Assembly (NCBI GenBank): GCA_947464275.1
Contig: CANHVU010000028.1
Coordinates: forward strand, 1 to 43,789
Length of the DNA: 43,789 bases
Direction: 5' to 3'
DNA from: Bacteroidota bacterium
GTDB taxonomy: Bacteria; Bacteroidota; Bacteroidia; UKL13-3
Positions 6,790 to 15,985 of the stretch are shown in pieces. The notes beneath the pieces are model-generated. The model had not been told where the DNA came from, did no database searches, and worked only from the letters and a program-made list of their open reading frames with translations. The first letter of the stretch is position 1; each line of letters begins with the position of its first letter. Made by a program: the position numbers and the translations under genes.

Positions 6790-8451
6790 ATGCGTTTAAA
6801 AAAATTTACATCCTCTTATGCCGCTATTAAATTAGGCTTACTTATTTTATGTTTAACCAAAATTACTTGGTTAAATGCTCAAACCTTTAATATTATTTTG
6901 GGCAGACCAACCAATAATGCTGTTACGGCTAGTATAATGTTTAACCAAAATACTGATTACTTTTTTGAATACGGAACACAAAAAGGTGTTTATACTCAAA
7001 CCTCGGCCAAATATACTGCCACTGCCAATAAGCCCGATGAAATTGATTTAATAAACTTAACAGCTAATACACAATATTTTTATAGGGTAAAATACAAAGC
7101 CACTTCAACAAGCACTTTTACCAATAGTGCTGAATATTCTTTTTACACCCAACGTGCCAAAGGCAGCACTTTTACTTTTACCATAGAGGCCGATGAACAT
7201 TTATACGATAAAAAAGGTGTTCGTAATATGTACCAAGTAACTTTAAATAACCAAGCCAAGGATAAGCCTGATTTTATGCTTTCGCTTGGCGATATTTTTG
7301 GCGATGACCACAATCCTTATACCATTACATCTCAAGAACTAGATGCACTCCACGCTGATTACAGACCTTTTTTGGGTAGCATTTGTCATTCCGTTCCTTT
7401 TTATGTTTGCCTCGGAAATCATGAAGGTGAAAACGATTTTTATTTAACCAAAACTCCACCTAATAACCTTACAGTTTGGGGTACACAATGGCGTAAATAT
7501 TATTATCCAAATCCTTTTCCAAATACTTTTTATAGTGGCAATACCGATGTTGAGCAATACGGAATAGGCAACCCAGAAAACTATTATGCTTGGACTTGGG
7601 GCGATGCGCTTTTTGTGGTTTTAGATGTGTACAGAGACCAATGCGATACTTCAGAAAAACCACAAGGTTGGAATTGGAGCCTTGGTTTACCTCAATACAA
7701 TTGGTTAAAAACAACTTTGGAAACAAGCACAGCCAAATACAAATTTGTGTTTGCACACCATGTTCGTGGACAAGGACGAGGAGGTATTACCAATGCTCAA
7801 CTATACGAATGGGGAGGCCGCAATAAATTAAATGGACCAAACACATTTGCCAACAATAGACCAGGTTGGGCCAAACCAATTCACAACTTATTTATTGATA
7901 ATAAAGTTAATATTTTTTTCCAAGGACATGACCACGTATTTGCGCATGAAACCTTAGATAGTATAACGTACCAAGCAGTTCCTATGGCGGCTGATTCTAC
8001 TTACGAAATTGGTATGTTAGCCAATGCTGATTCTTACGTATCAGATACGGTTGATGGCACAGGACATATTCGTGTAACTGTTTCGCCCGAAAATGTAAAA
8101 GTAGATTATGTAAAAGCTTATTTACCTGCCGATACGTTGGGTATTCATAAAAATGGCGAGATTGGTTTTACTTATACCATTGGTAAAAAAAGTGATAATA
8201 CTAGCATTAACGAAGTTATTGAAAAGCCTATTGTAAAACTATTTCCAAATCCTGCCAACAATGAATTGTATTTACTTTCAAATAATTTAAATGAAGTATA
8301 TGATATAAGCATGTATAATTTAATTGGGCAACAAGTATTGCAAACTACCAACAAAACCATTGATATAAGCAACTTGCCAAATGGTATGTATATGGTTTTG
8401 GTAAAATCAGCTACTATAGAGTTTAACAAAAAAATAATTGTAAATCATTAA
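6790..8451 (+). CDS. T9SS-exported metallophosphoesterase 1
   Basis: 553 residues. After a signal sequence ending near LNAQT (about residue 31) comes a fibronectin/purple-acid-phosphatase-like N-terminal domain (about 32-122, with PDEIDLINLTANTQYFYRV). The calcineurin-like core carries the metal-ligand motifs DEH (135-137), LGD (D168), GNHEGE (209-214), FAHH (321-324) and GHDH (379-382), so the dinuclear site looks complete. The C-terminal 75 residues begin KLFPNPANNELYL and form a type A T9SS sorting domain, placing the enzyme outside the cell or on its surface. The phosphoester substrate is unknown. The frame is open to 6733, but the signal peptide starts at 6790. The next gene follows after 3 bp. 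Confidence 0.88.
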   Translation: MRLKKFTSSYAAIKLGLLILCLTKITWLNAQTFNIILGRPTNNAVTASIMFNQNTDYFFEYGTQKGVYTQTSAKYTATANKPDEIDLINLTANTQYFYRVKYKATSTSTFTNSAEYSFYTQRAKGSTFTFTIEADEHLYDKKGVRNMYQVTLNNQAKDKPDFMLSLGDIFGDDHNPYTITSQELDALHADYRPFLGSICHSVPFYVCLGNHEGENDFYLTKTPPNNLTVWGTQWRKYYYPNPFPNTFYSGNTDVEQYGIGNPENYYAWTWGDALFVVLDVYRDQCDTSEKPQGWNWSLGLPQYNWLKTTLETSTAKYKFVFAHHVRGQGRGGITNAQLYEWGGRNKLNGPNTFANNRPGWAKPIHNLFIDNKVNIFFQGHDHVFAHETLDSITYQAVPMAADSTYEIGMLANADSYVSDTVDGTGHIRVTVSPENVKVDYVKAYLPADTLGIHKNGEIGFTYTIGKKSDNTSINEVIEKPIVKLFPNPANNELYLLSNNLNEVYDISMYNLIGQQVLQTTNKTIDISNLPNGMYMVLVKSATIEFNKKIIVNH

Positions 8452-8454
8452 GCC

Positions 8455-10167
8455 ATGAAATACATTTTATACCTACTTTTATTCATTGGCATTGGTTTTA
8501 GCAGTTACTCGCAAAATTTGGTTCATGCTGAATTATTAGGCCGACCAACCGATAAAGAAATTACCATACAATTATTCTTTGATTCACTTGTAGAAGTAAG
8601 TGCACAATACAGCACCAAGAGCAATACATTTGACAAGCAAAGCAATTGGCAAACTTTTTCAGCCAACGAACCCTCTGAAATTGTATTGACCAATTTGCAA
8701 GCAAACACCCAATATTATTATAGAATTTGTTATAGAAAGCCTGGTAGTGCCAACATCATTTACCGACCAGAATTTACTTTCCAAACACAAAGAAGTAAAA
8801 ACAATAGCTTTTCATTTACTGTGCAAGCCGACCCTCATTTAGATGAACAAACAGATACTGCGCTGTACAACTTATGTTTAAAAAACCAATTGGATGATAA
8901 GCCAGATTTTATGATTGATTTAGGCGATTTCTTAATGTCGGATAAGTTAGCAAATGCAAGCAAAGTAATACCACGAGATACTGTAACCTACCGCTGTAAT
9001 TTGTTAAGAACCTATTACGAAAAAATTGCCCACTCTGTTCCTTTATACATTGCCCTTGGCAATCATGAAGGCGAAGCTGGTTGGTTAAACAACAAAACAG
9101 CCAATTGCTTGCCAGTTTGGGGAACATTAGATAGAAAAAAATATTTCAGCAACCCTGCCCCCAATTCATTTTATACAGGCGATACCATCAATCATCCATT
9201 TGTAGGTCAACGTGAAAATTATTATGCATGGACTTGGGGCGATGCTTTATTCATTGTTTTAGATCCATATTGGTACACCAATCCTAAACCCGATTCATTA
9301 AATGGCTGGAGATGGACATTAGGTAAGGTACAATATGATTGGTTAAAAAGTACATTAGAAAAAAACAACTCCAAGTTTAAGTTTGTGTTTGCGCATCAAA
9401 TAATCGGTGGCGACCCAGATGGACGAGGTGGTGTAGAGTTTGCCAATTTGTATGAATGGGGCGGAAATAATTTAGATGGAACAAGAGGTTTTGAAAGCAA
9501 CAGAGTTGGTTGGTACAAACCTATCAAAGATTTATTAAATGAAAATCGAGTAAATATTTTCTTTCATGGTCATGATCACTTTTTTGGTAAGCAGGAAAAA
9601 AATTGTTTGTTTTATCAAGAAGTTCCTCAGCCAAGCCATCCTAATTTTACATCTATTGGTCAGGCTAAAAGTTATGGGTACAAAGAAGGAATTATTTTAC
9701 CCGGTTCAGGACATATAAAAGTTACTGTGGATGGCAATGGTGCAAAGATTGATTACATAAGAGCTTATTTGCAAAAAAACGAAACAGGAACCCGCAAAAA
9801 CAAAGATATTTCGGCCACTTATTATATTGGTGCTATTAATTGTTATGATTCTTTAAGCACAAGTTCACCAGTTTTGTGGAATAGCAATTATGTGGATGAA
9901 CTCATATATCCAAATCCTTTTAACAATGAAGTAAGAATTGAATTTACTTTACCTAATACACAAAAAGTAAATTTAGCCATTTACAATAACCAAGGCCAAT
10001 TGGTAAAAACTTTAATTCATAACCATACAGTTTTAAAAGGTTCGTTTCAAATTATTTGGGATGGAAAAGATTATAACAATGTGCTATTACCTAATGGTAC
10101 ATATTACACTGAACTAATTGGAGAAAATGGATTAAAAAGCAGCAACAAAATAATGATAAACCGATAA
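8455..10167 (+). CDS. T9SS-exported metallophosphoesterase 2 (paralogue)
   Basis: 570 residues, a diverged paralogue of the preceding protein with the same order: signal peptide ending SYSQN, Fn3-like domain (about 24-112, PSEIVLTNLQANTQYYYRI), calcineurin-like core with DPH (126-128), LGD (D158), GNHEGE (202-207), FAHQ (H314) and GHDH (372-375). The export tail is of the longer kind with a FlgD-like beta-sandwich (PNPFNNEVRIEF, then DGKDYNNVLLPNGTYY). Both paralogues keep YYAWTWGDALF before the C-terminal metal motifs. The two sorting tails are not alike, so they were acquired or replaced separately. The gap to the neighbours is 3 and 12 bp, consistent with one operon from tandem duplication. 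Confidence 0.88.
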   Translation: MKYILYLLLFIGIGFSSYSQNLVHAELLGRPTDKEITIQLFFDSLVEVSAQYSTKSNTFDKQSNWQTFSANEPSEIVLTNLQANTQYYYRICYRKPGSANIIYRPEFTFQTQRSKNNSFSFTVQADPHLDEQTDTALYNLCLKNQLDDKPDFMIDLGDFLMSDKLANASKVIPRDTVTYRCNLLRTYYEKIAHSVPLYIALGNHEGEAGWLNNKTANCLPVWGTLDRKKYFSNPAPNSFYTGDTINHPFVGQRENYYAWTWGDALFIVLDPYWYTNPKPDSLNGWRWTLGKVQYDWLKSTLEKNNSKFKFVFAHQIIGGDPDGRGGVEFANLYEWGGNNLDGTRGFESNRVGWYKPIKDLLNENRVNIFFHGHDHFFGKQEKNCLFYQEVPQPSHPNFTSIGQAKSYGYKEGIILPGSGHIKVTVDGNGAKIDYIRAYLQKNETGTRKNKDISATYYIGAINCYDSLSTSSPVLWNSNYVDELIYPNPFNNEVRIEFTLPNTQKVNLAIYNNQGQLVKTLIHNHTVLKGSFQIIWDGKDYNNVLLPNGTYYTELIGENGLKSSNKIMINR

Positions 10168-10179
10168 TTAAATAACAAT

Positions 10180-11772
10180 ATGAAAAAGATTTTTGTAGTT
10201 TTATTGATTTGCATATTAACCCAAATTACATGGGCTCACGATGCTCACCAGCAAATGGCTTTTCCAAGAAAATGGAATATGGAAAGCACCCATCAAACCA
10301 TTGAAGGAACATTTTATTTATTCAAAAATAATACAGTTTTTATTGAAGATAATGAGGGCAATATCAAATCTATTTCATATAATAATTTATCTCTAAATGA
10401 TCAACAATTTGTTCAAAAAAGACAAGCAAGTATCAATGCATTACATGCAAAAGCAAAACCAATTATAAACGGTTCAAGCAGCAATCAATTTACTATAAAA
10501 CTGTATTTAATGGTTGCCTTGTTGATTTTTATTGCATGGCAATTCTTTAATGCTGATAGAAAGAAATGGTTTTATGTTATGCCTACAGTTTTAGTGGGTG
10601 GATTGGTAATGTCTTATAGTTTTACTAGTAAAACATTGAAAAAATCTACTGATATAACCTACCTAAAATCTGCATTTGACCCCTTTAGACCGAATGTTAA
10701 TACGCGTTGGGATGCCAATTATTTTTATGTAGAATCAATTGGTATTCCTGAACACGAAATGATGAAAGGCATAACAGGTTGGCAACAACAATTTCCTATT
10801 CCGCAATGTTATATAGGAACTAATGCATGGAGTATTCCGCTCAATCCTGTTAAAGCAAGCACGCCAGTGCCCGTAAATCAACAGCATTTTTTACGTGGAG
10901 CCATTGCTGTAGCAGCCAATGGAATTGCTATATTTAATCCCTATACCAATACCGGAGTTGATGCTTTTTTAGATGGACAATTAGATGAATTTGGAGGTCA
11001 TTGCGGCAGAGCCGATGATTACCATTATCATACTGCGCCTATGTTTTTAGATACTAAAACAAGCGATATTTTACCTATAGCATTTGCACTTGATGGATAT
11101 GCAGTTTATGGCGCATTAGAGCCAGATGGTTCAGCCATGAAAACATTAGATGCCAATCATGGACACGAAGGAGCAAATGGACTTTATCATTACCATGGAA
11201 CAGCAACTGCACCTTACATGATTGGAAATATGGTAGGCCAAGTAACGGAAGATACCACTTTGCAAATAATACCACAAGCCTCAGCTAAGCCAATCAGGCC
11301 AGCAGGAACACCTTTAAAAGGAGCAGTGATAACAGGTTGTAAATCCAATTTAACAAATAACGGCTATACTTTAACTTACACTTTAAATGGCAAAACTGAT
11401 TCGGTAGAATATAGTTGGACACCAGCTGGAAATTATACATTTAACTTTTATGCATCAGGAGTAAAAACTACCAATACTTACAAAGGAACCATTTGCACAG
11501 TGCCCAATACCGTTGGTGTTAAACAACTTAATTTTTCTAATAAAATTGCCATTTACCCTAATCCCACTAACGAAAATTTATACATTGGCTTAACTGATAT
11601 TGACTCAAAACAAATAACTAACATTAGTATTTTCAACCTAAGTGGTAAACAAGTTTATGGTGTCTCGCAATTCGAAAATACAATAGATATAAAGAGTTTT
11701 GAAGCAGGCATATATTTTATTAAAATAAAAACCAATCAAACAGAAGTAACTAAAAAGTTTGTAATTGATTAA
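10180..11772 (+). CDS. Exported YHYH-domain protein with SHD1-like N-terminus and T9SS tail
   Basis: 530 residues. Signal peptide (1-19, ending TWA-HD). Residues 31-81 (KWNMESTHQTIEGTFYLF to NLSLNDQQFVQKR) resemble the SLA1-homology-1 like domain often found in secreted planctomycete proteins. Two hydrophobic segments follow at about 106-123 and 130-149. The main domain (about 165-385) is YHYH: GGHCGRADDYHYHTAP (272-287) and HGHEGANGLYHYHG (327-340), with His/Asp/Cys residues that look metal-binding. The last 75 residues (IYPNPTNENLYI onward) are a T9SS type A sorting domain. YHYH protein function is unknown. The membrane segments before a T9SS tail are odd: they could be buried strands or an inner-membrane anchor that would conflict with export. 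Confidence 0.82.
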   Translation: MKKIFVVLLICILTQITWAHDAHQQMAFPRKWNMESTHQTIEGTFYLFKNNTVFIEDNEGNIKSISYNNLSLNDQQFVQKRQASINALHAKAKPIINGSSSNQFTIKLYLMVALLIFIAWQFFNADRKKWFYVMPTVLVGGLVMSYSFTSKTLKKSTDITYLKSAFDPFRPNVNTRWDANYFYVESIGIPEHEMMKGITGWQQQFPIPQCYIGTNAWSIPLNPVKASTPVPVNQQHFLRGAIAVAANGIAIFNPYTNTGVDAFLDGQLDEFGGHCGRADDYHYHTAPMFLDTKTSDILPIAFALDGYAVYGALEPDGSAMKTLDANHGHEGANGLYHYHGTATAPYMIGNMVGQVTEDTTLQIIPQASAKPIRPAGTPLKGAVITGCKSNLTNNGYTLTYTLNGKTDSVEYSWTPAGNYTFNFYASGVKTTNTYKGTICTVPNTVGVKQLNFSNKIAIYPNPTNENLYIGLTDIDSKQITNISIFNLSGKQVYGVSQFENTIDIKSFEAGIYFIKIKTNQTEVTKKFVID

Positions 11773-11780
11773 GCCAAAAC

Positions 11781-12959
11781 ATGAAGATTTTTATAACCAT
11801 TATATGTAGTATTTATATACTAAATGTAACATCACAAACTGTTAACAAAAACATGTTACGCATACCCGATACGGGGCAAAAAAACAGTTATACCAATACT
11901 TTTGGCGAGGATAATGATTACAACATCAACACACCATTTTATATAAATAATGGAAATGGAACGGTAAAAGATACCGTAACTGGTTTAATTTGGCAACAAA
12001 CTGATGGAGGTGAAATGACCATAGAAAATGCTGCCATTTATTGTGATACTTTAATGCTTGGTGGTTTTACCAATTGGCGATTGCCAACGGCTAAAGAATC
12101 TTTTAGCATTTTAAATCATCAAAACAACAACCCCGCAATTGACATTAACTTATTTACTAAAACTGCTGCAGAGTATTGGTGGACAAGTGAGAAACAAAAC
12201 AACGATGTCAATAAAATTTGGTGCACCAATGCAGGTGGCGGTATAGGCAATCATCCTAAAACAGAAACCATAAGTGCAGGTGGAACCAAAAAATTTCATG
12301 TAAGAGCCGTTAGAGATGTAGTTGAACCAACTATAATTCAAAATCATTTTAACGATAATGGCAACGGTACCATAACCGATAATTTAACCAACCTAGTTTG
12401 GCAAAAAATACCAAACACCAATACTTTAACCTGGGAAGATGCCTTGGTTTATGCAGAAGGGCTTGAACTTGGTAATAGTTCCAATTGGCATTTACCCAAT
12501 ATTAAGGAGTTGCAATCAATCAGTGAAGTAACATTTATTAACCCAGCAGTAAATACCAATTTCTTTAGCATTTCTGGCACCAAAAAATTTTGGTCATCTA
12601 CCTCTTTACCTAACCAAACCACCAAAGCTTGGTATTGGGATACTCAATTTGGCATTACTACTTACGACTTAAAAACCAATAGCAATTATGTAATTTGTGT
12701 AACCAGCAAAATGGAAAGTAACACATCGGTTAACAATCAAAATTTTGATACTAAAACTATAGAAGTTTATCCAAATCCATTTACCAATAAAATTAATATT
12801 TTAAATGCTCAGCCCAATGCAGAGATAATATTGTTTAATAATATTGGGCAAATCATTTATCAAGGTAAAGACCTCACAAACCAAGACTTAAGCTATTTAA
12901 CCAAAGGTGTTTATTTTATTAAAGTGGAGGGCAATACATACATTATTTTAAAGCAATAA
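11781..12959 (+). CDS. DUF1566 (Lcl) two-repeat protein with T9SS tail
   Basis: 392 residues. Signal peptide to about residue 18. Two DUF1566/Lcl domains follow in tandem: 57-180 (NGNGTVKDTVTGLIWQQTDG, FTNWRLPTAKES, YWWTSE, FHVRAVRD) and 191-315 (NGNGTITDNLTNLVWQKIP, SSNWHLPNIKEL, KFWSST). A T9SS sorting domain closes the protein (EVYPNPFTNKINI, about 325-392). The Lcl domain is named after a Legionella collagen-like adhesin, where it binds glycosaminoglycans; here a surface recognition or adhesion role is inference. It starts 9 bp after the YHYH gene and is the last of four adjacent T9SS-exported genes. Confidence 0.88.
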   Translation: MKIFITIICSIYILNVTSQTVNKNMLRIPDTGQKNSYTNTFGEDNDYNINTPFYINNGNGTVKDTVTGLIWQQTDGGEMTIENAAIYCDTLMLGGFTNWRLPTAKESFSILNHQNNNPAIDINLFTKTAAEYWWTSEKQNNDVNKIWCTNAGGGIGNHPKTETISAGGTKKFHVRAVRDVVEPTIIQNHFNDNGNGTITDNLTNLVWQKIPNTNTLTWEDALVYAEGLELGNSSNWHLPNIKELQSISEVTFINPAVNTNFFSISGTKKFWSSTSLPNQTTKAWYWDTQFGITTYDLKTNSNYVICVTSKMESNTSVNNQNFDTKTIEVYPNPFTNKINILNAQPNAEIILFNNIGQIIYQGKDLTNQDLSYLTKGVYFIKVEGNTYIILKQ

Positions 12960-13319
12960 TTAGGTACTTAACAAATTCTTATTGTTATGGTAATTTTATA
13001 AAAATAAGTAAGGTTTTTATTGCAACTTATTAAACCATTTGCTTTAAAACGCATCAATAAAACCTATAGTAACTATGTATTTAACCAAACCAACTATTTT
13101 AGTTAATCAACCAATAAAACTAAATATTTTGAAACCTAATTATCAAAAAATAATATCATTTGCAAAAAATGCCGGTATTGGTATTTTTAGCTTATTGGCT
13201 AGTATTGTTTTGATAAAAGTAATGTTTGTAATAATTAATTTTTAAACAGTTTCATCTTCTTTTCTTTATAGATGATTCTGTAATTATTATTTAGTTTAAC
13301 ATAAATTTCAAACAATCAT
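12960..13319. other. Intergenic gap holding one small possible gene
   Basis: AT-rich sequence between two convergent genes. Apart from the small membrane ORF at 13075-13245 I see no repeat, clear terminator or promoter. Confidence 0.5.
13075..13245 (+). CDS. Possible 56-residue single-span membrane protein
   Basis: MYLTKPTILVNQ starts a 56-codon frame; residues 35-55 (GIGIFSLLASIVLIKVMFVI) form one strong hydrophobic helix after a Lys/Asn-rich N-terminus. I know no homologous family. AT-rich DNA easily gives such frames by chance, so this is a candidate only. There is no good ribosome site, as is usual in this group. Confidence 0.3.
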   Translation: MYLTKPTILVNQPIKLNILKPNYQKIISFAKNAGIGIFSLLASIVLIKVMFVIINF

Positions 13320-15200
13320 TTATACCAATTCGCCAAGTTCTTCGTCAAGTTGTGGCACAATAATGTCTTTTTCTATGCGCAAGTTATTGATAATAAACGC
13401 TTGTCTATCCATGGTGTTTTTACCCATATAATATTCTAATAATTTTTGAATAGTTATATCTTGGTTTAACAATACTGGTTTTAAACGCATATCAGCACCA
13501 ATAAATAATCCAAACTCATCAGGACTAATTTCACCCAATCCTTTAAATCGTGTAATTTCAGGTTTGCCTTTTAGTTCAGAAATGGCATTTTGTTTTTCGT
13601 TTTCGCTGTAACAATAAATGGTTTTTTGTTTATTTCTCACTCTAAATAAAGGTGTTTCTAAAATGTATAAATGTCCATTTTTTACCAAATCAGGGAAAAA
13701 CTGCAAGAAGAAAGTCATAATTAACAAGCGAATATGCATACCATCCACATCGGCATCGGTAGCAATTACAATTTGGTTATAACGTAAATCGTCAATTCCT
13801 TCTTCAATGTTTAAGGCATGTTGCAACAAGTTAAATTCCTCGTTTTCATAAACCACTTTCTTGGTTAAACCGTAGCAGTTCAATGGCTTTCCACGTAAAC
13901 TAAATACTGCTTGTAACTCTACGTTACGACTTTTAGTAATACTTCCACTTGCACTATCCCCTTCAGTAATAAAAAGAGTTGTATCAAACTTTTTATCCGT
14001 ATTGTTATCGTTATAGTGTAACCTACAATCACGTAATTTTTTGTTATGTAAATTAGCTTTTTTTGCGCGTTCGTTAGCTATTTTACGCACACCGGCTATT
14101 TCTTTACGCTCGCGTTCACTTTGTAAAATACGTTTTAATAATGCTTCTGCAGTTTCCTTGTTTTTATGCAAATAATTATCAAGTTCCTTTTTCACATAAT
14201 CAACTATGAACTGCTTTAAACTTGGTCCATCGGGGTAAATAGCAGTGCTACCCAATTTGGTTTTAGTTTGACTTTCGAAAACGGGCTCTTGAATACGCAC
14301 ACTTACTGCAGCAACAATACTTTGGCGCATATCTGCCAAATCAAATTCTTTACCGTAAAACTCTCTTAAAGTTTTGGCGTAAGCCTCTTTAAAATAGTTT
14401 AAATGTGTTCCACCCATGGTGGTATGTTGGCCATTTACAAACGAGTAATACTCTTCTCCATACTGATTTTCGTGGCTAAAAGCTATTTCTATATCATCGC
14501 TTTTTAAATGAATAATGGGGTAACGTAATTCCTCTTCGCTGGTTTTACGTTTTAATAAATCCATTAAACCATTTTTTGAAACATACTTATCACCATTAAA
14601 ATTAATGGTTAAACCTGCGTTTAGGTAAGTATAATTCCAAATTTGGTTAACTATAAATTCAGTAATGTATCGGTAGTTTTTAAAAATAGTATTATCGGCT
14701 ATAAACTGAATAAGCGTGCCATCGGGTTCCATGGTATCGGTAATTTTATGGTCGTTAATTAACTGACCTTTTTCAAATTCCGAACATTTGGTTTTTCCAT
14801 CGCGGTAAGCTTGCACTTTAAAGTAAGAACTTAAAGCATTAACAGCCTTGGTTCCCACCCCATTTAATCCCACCGATTTTTTAAATGCGTTAGAATCGTA
14901 TTTTCCGCCTGTATTGATTTTGCTAACGCAATCATTTACTTTTCCCAGTGGAATACCACGCCCAAAATCTCGAACAGTAACTTTATTATCTTCAATTTTT
15001 ACATCAATATGGCGGCCATTGCCCATTACAAACTCATCTATTGAGTTATCAATCACCTCTTTAATTAAAACATAAATACCATCATCTAACGAACTTCCAT
15101 CGCCTAGTTTACCAATATACATTCCCGGACGCAAACGTATATGATCTCTCCAATCTAGCGATTTAATACTGTCGTCATTGTATGTTACTTGTTCAGCCAT
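13320..15200 (-). CDS. parE: DNA topoisomerase IV subunit B
   Basis: 626 residues, the ATPase/toprim subunit of a type IIA topoisomerase, which pairs with ParC to decatenate chromosomes. GHKL ATPase motifs: [10 protein letters not shown] (47-56), GRGIP (80-84), [14 protein letters not shown] (111-124). Toprim motifs: EGDSASGS (413-420) and DADVDGMH (482-489). RFKGLGE is near residue 555. The sequence is the ParE-like branch common in Bacteroidota; GyrB would normally be longer. parC usually follows parE in this phylum, but here a convergent region follows, so the partner lies elsewhere. Confidence 0.92.
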   Translation of the reverse strand: MAEQVTYNDDSIKSLDWRDHIRLRPGMYIGKLGDGSSLDDGIYVLIKEVIDNSIDEFVMGNGRHIDVKIEDNKVTVRDFGRGIPLGKVNDCVSKINTGGKYDSNAFKKSVGLNGVGTKAVNALSSYFKVQAYRDGKTKCSEFEKGQLINDHKITDTMEPDGTLIQFIADNTIFKNYRYITEFIVNQIWNYTYLNAGLTINFNGDKYVSKNGLMDLLKRKTSEEELRYPIIHLKSDDIEIAFSHENQYGEEYYSFVNGQHTTMGGTHLNYFKEAYAKTLREFYGKEFDLADMRQSIVAAVSVRIQEPVFESQTKTKLGSTAIYPDGPSLKQFIVDYVKKELDNYLHKNKETAEALLKRILQSERERKEIAGVRKIANERAKKANLHNKKLRDCRLHYNDNNTDKKFDTTLFITEGDSASGSITKSRNVELQAVFSLRGKPLNCYGLTKKVVYENEEFNLLQHALNIEEGIDDLRYNQIVIATDADVDGMHIRLLIMTFFLQFFPDLVKNGHLYILETPLFRVRNKQKTIYCYSENEKQNAISELKGKPEITRFKGLGEISPDEFGLFIGADMRLKPVLLNQDITIQKLLEYYMGKNTMDRQAFIINNLRIEKDIIVPQLDEELGELV

Positions 15201-15230
15201 TTTATTCTAAATATTTTTAAAAGTATAATG

Positions 15231-15238
15231 CAAAAATA
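15231..15238 (-). promoter_or_regulatory. Candidate -7 element for parE
   Basis: CAAAAATA on the plus strand reads TATTTTTG on the minus strand, a perfect TAnnTTTG Bacteroidota -7 box, 30 bp upstream of the parE start. No TTG lies at the ideal -33 spacing, so confidence is modest. Confidence 0.35.
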
Positions 15239-15402
15239 AGCTAGTTTTATGGCTTATGTAATAATTGTTTTCAACTAATTTTTGAGTAGGTAAACTACTG
15301 TAAACGTTGGTTATTCCTAATAATTGTAAATTCTTTTAGACATATTAACAACACTTGGTACTAACTAAGCAAATGAAATGTAACAACGTATGCATTAAAA
15401 TA

Positions 15403-15410
15403 TATTTTTG
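15403..15410 (+). promoter_or_regulatory. Candidate -7 element for the response regulator gene
   Basis: TATTTTTG fits TAnnTTTG exactly. Transcription would begin near 15417, after the in-frame codon at 15408 and before the ATG at 15438, which supports 15438 as the true start. No TTG at the ideal -33 distance. Confidence 0.35.
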
Positions 15411-15437
15411 AATACTATTAAAAATAATTTTAAAGCT

Positions 15438-15860
15438 ATGATTAAAAATACTCTAATTATTGATGACGATAACTTATCTATTTATCTTACTAAAACAACA
15501 TTAGAAAGAACAATTAATTGCAAAAATTTCGAGTCGGCTAATAGTGGTAATCAAGCTATTGATTATTTAAAATATTGTATTGAAAAAAATAGCAATTTCC
15601 CAGATTTAATTTTGTTAGATTTGGACATGCCCAACGGCAATGGCTGGCAGTTTATAGAGGATTTTAAACAAATTAAATCCAAAATAAAACACGAGATTAA
15701 TATTTTTATGCTTTCAAGTACTTTTGATAAAGGAAACATAGTTAAAGCTAAAAATTGCACCTTAATTACTGATTTTATATCGAAACCTTTGGTTAAACAA
15801 GATATAGAACAAATAGAAGCTAAAATTGAAAATAGTAAACTTACTCCTGTTTACTATTAA
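15438..15860 (+). CDS. Single-domain response regulator (CheY-like)
   Basis: 140 residues, receiver domain only, no output domain. IIDDDN near the N-terminus supplies the acidic pocket, LILLDLDMPNGNGW the phosphoacceptor Asp, MLSST the switch Ser/Thr and FISKPL the conserved Lys. Such stand-alone receivers in Bacteroidota act in phosphorelays or protein-protein switching. No histidine kinase lies nearby. The frame opens at 15408, but the 15438 start begins the domain and lies after a candidate -7 box. Confidence 0.88.
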   Translation: MIKNTLIIDDDNLSIYLTKTTLERTINCKNFESANSGNQAIDYLKYCIEKNSNFPDLILLDLDMPNGNGWQFIEDFKQIKSKIKHEINIFMLSSTFDKGNIVKAKNCTLITDFISKPLVKQDIEQIEAKIENSKLTPVYY

Positions 15861-15887
15861 TAGTTCAAAATACTTTAATGTTTTTGC

Positions 15888-15929
15888 AAAATGCCCTCAA
15901 AAAGTTAAATACTATTTGAGGGCATTTTA
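15888..15929 (+). terminator. Intrinsic terminator after the response regulator
   Basis: AAAATGCCCTCAAA (15888-15901) pairs perfectly with TTTGAGGGCATTTT (15915-15928): a 14-bp stem, 13-base loop, T-rich end. Confidence 0.85.
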
Positions 15930-15985
15930 TTGACCAACAGTTTTTTATTATTATTTAACTCCATCGTTTTTTATATGTTTGTAAA

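Noticed and set aside
7469-7756. Antisense and alternative-frame reading frames inside the phosphoesterase, aconitase, protease, topA and rnr genes
   Set aside because: They are shadows of real genes, with no start context and no family pattern.
13320-15200. Annotation as gyrB
   Set aside because: At 626 residues, the sequence is closer to the ParE-like branch; still, GyrB versus ParE can only be settled by a tree with the second copy in the genome.
15974-15981. TATGTTTG as promoter of the 15986 barrel gene
   Set aside because: It fits TAnnTTTG but lies only 4 bases before the start codon, so transcription would start inside the gene; the signal peptide supports the 15986 start.
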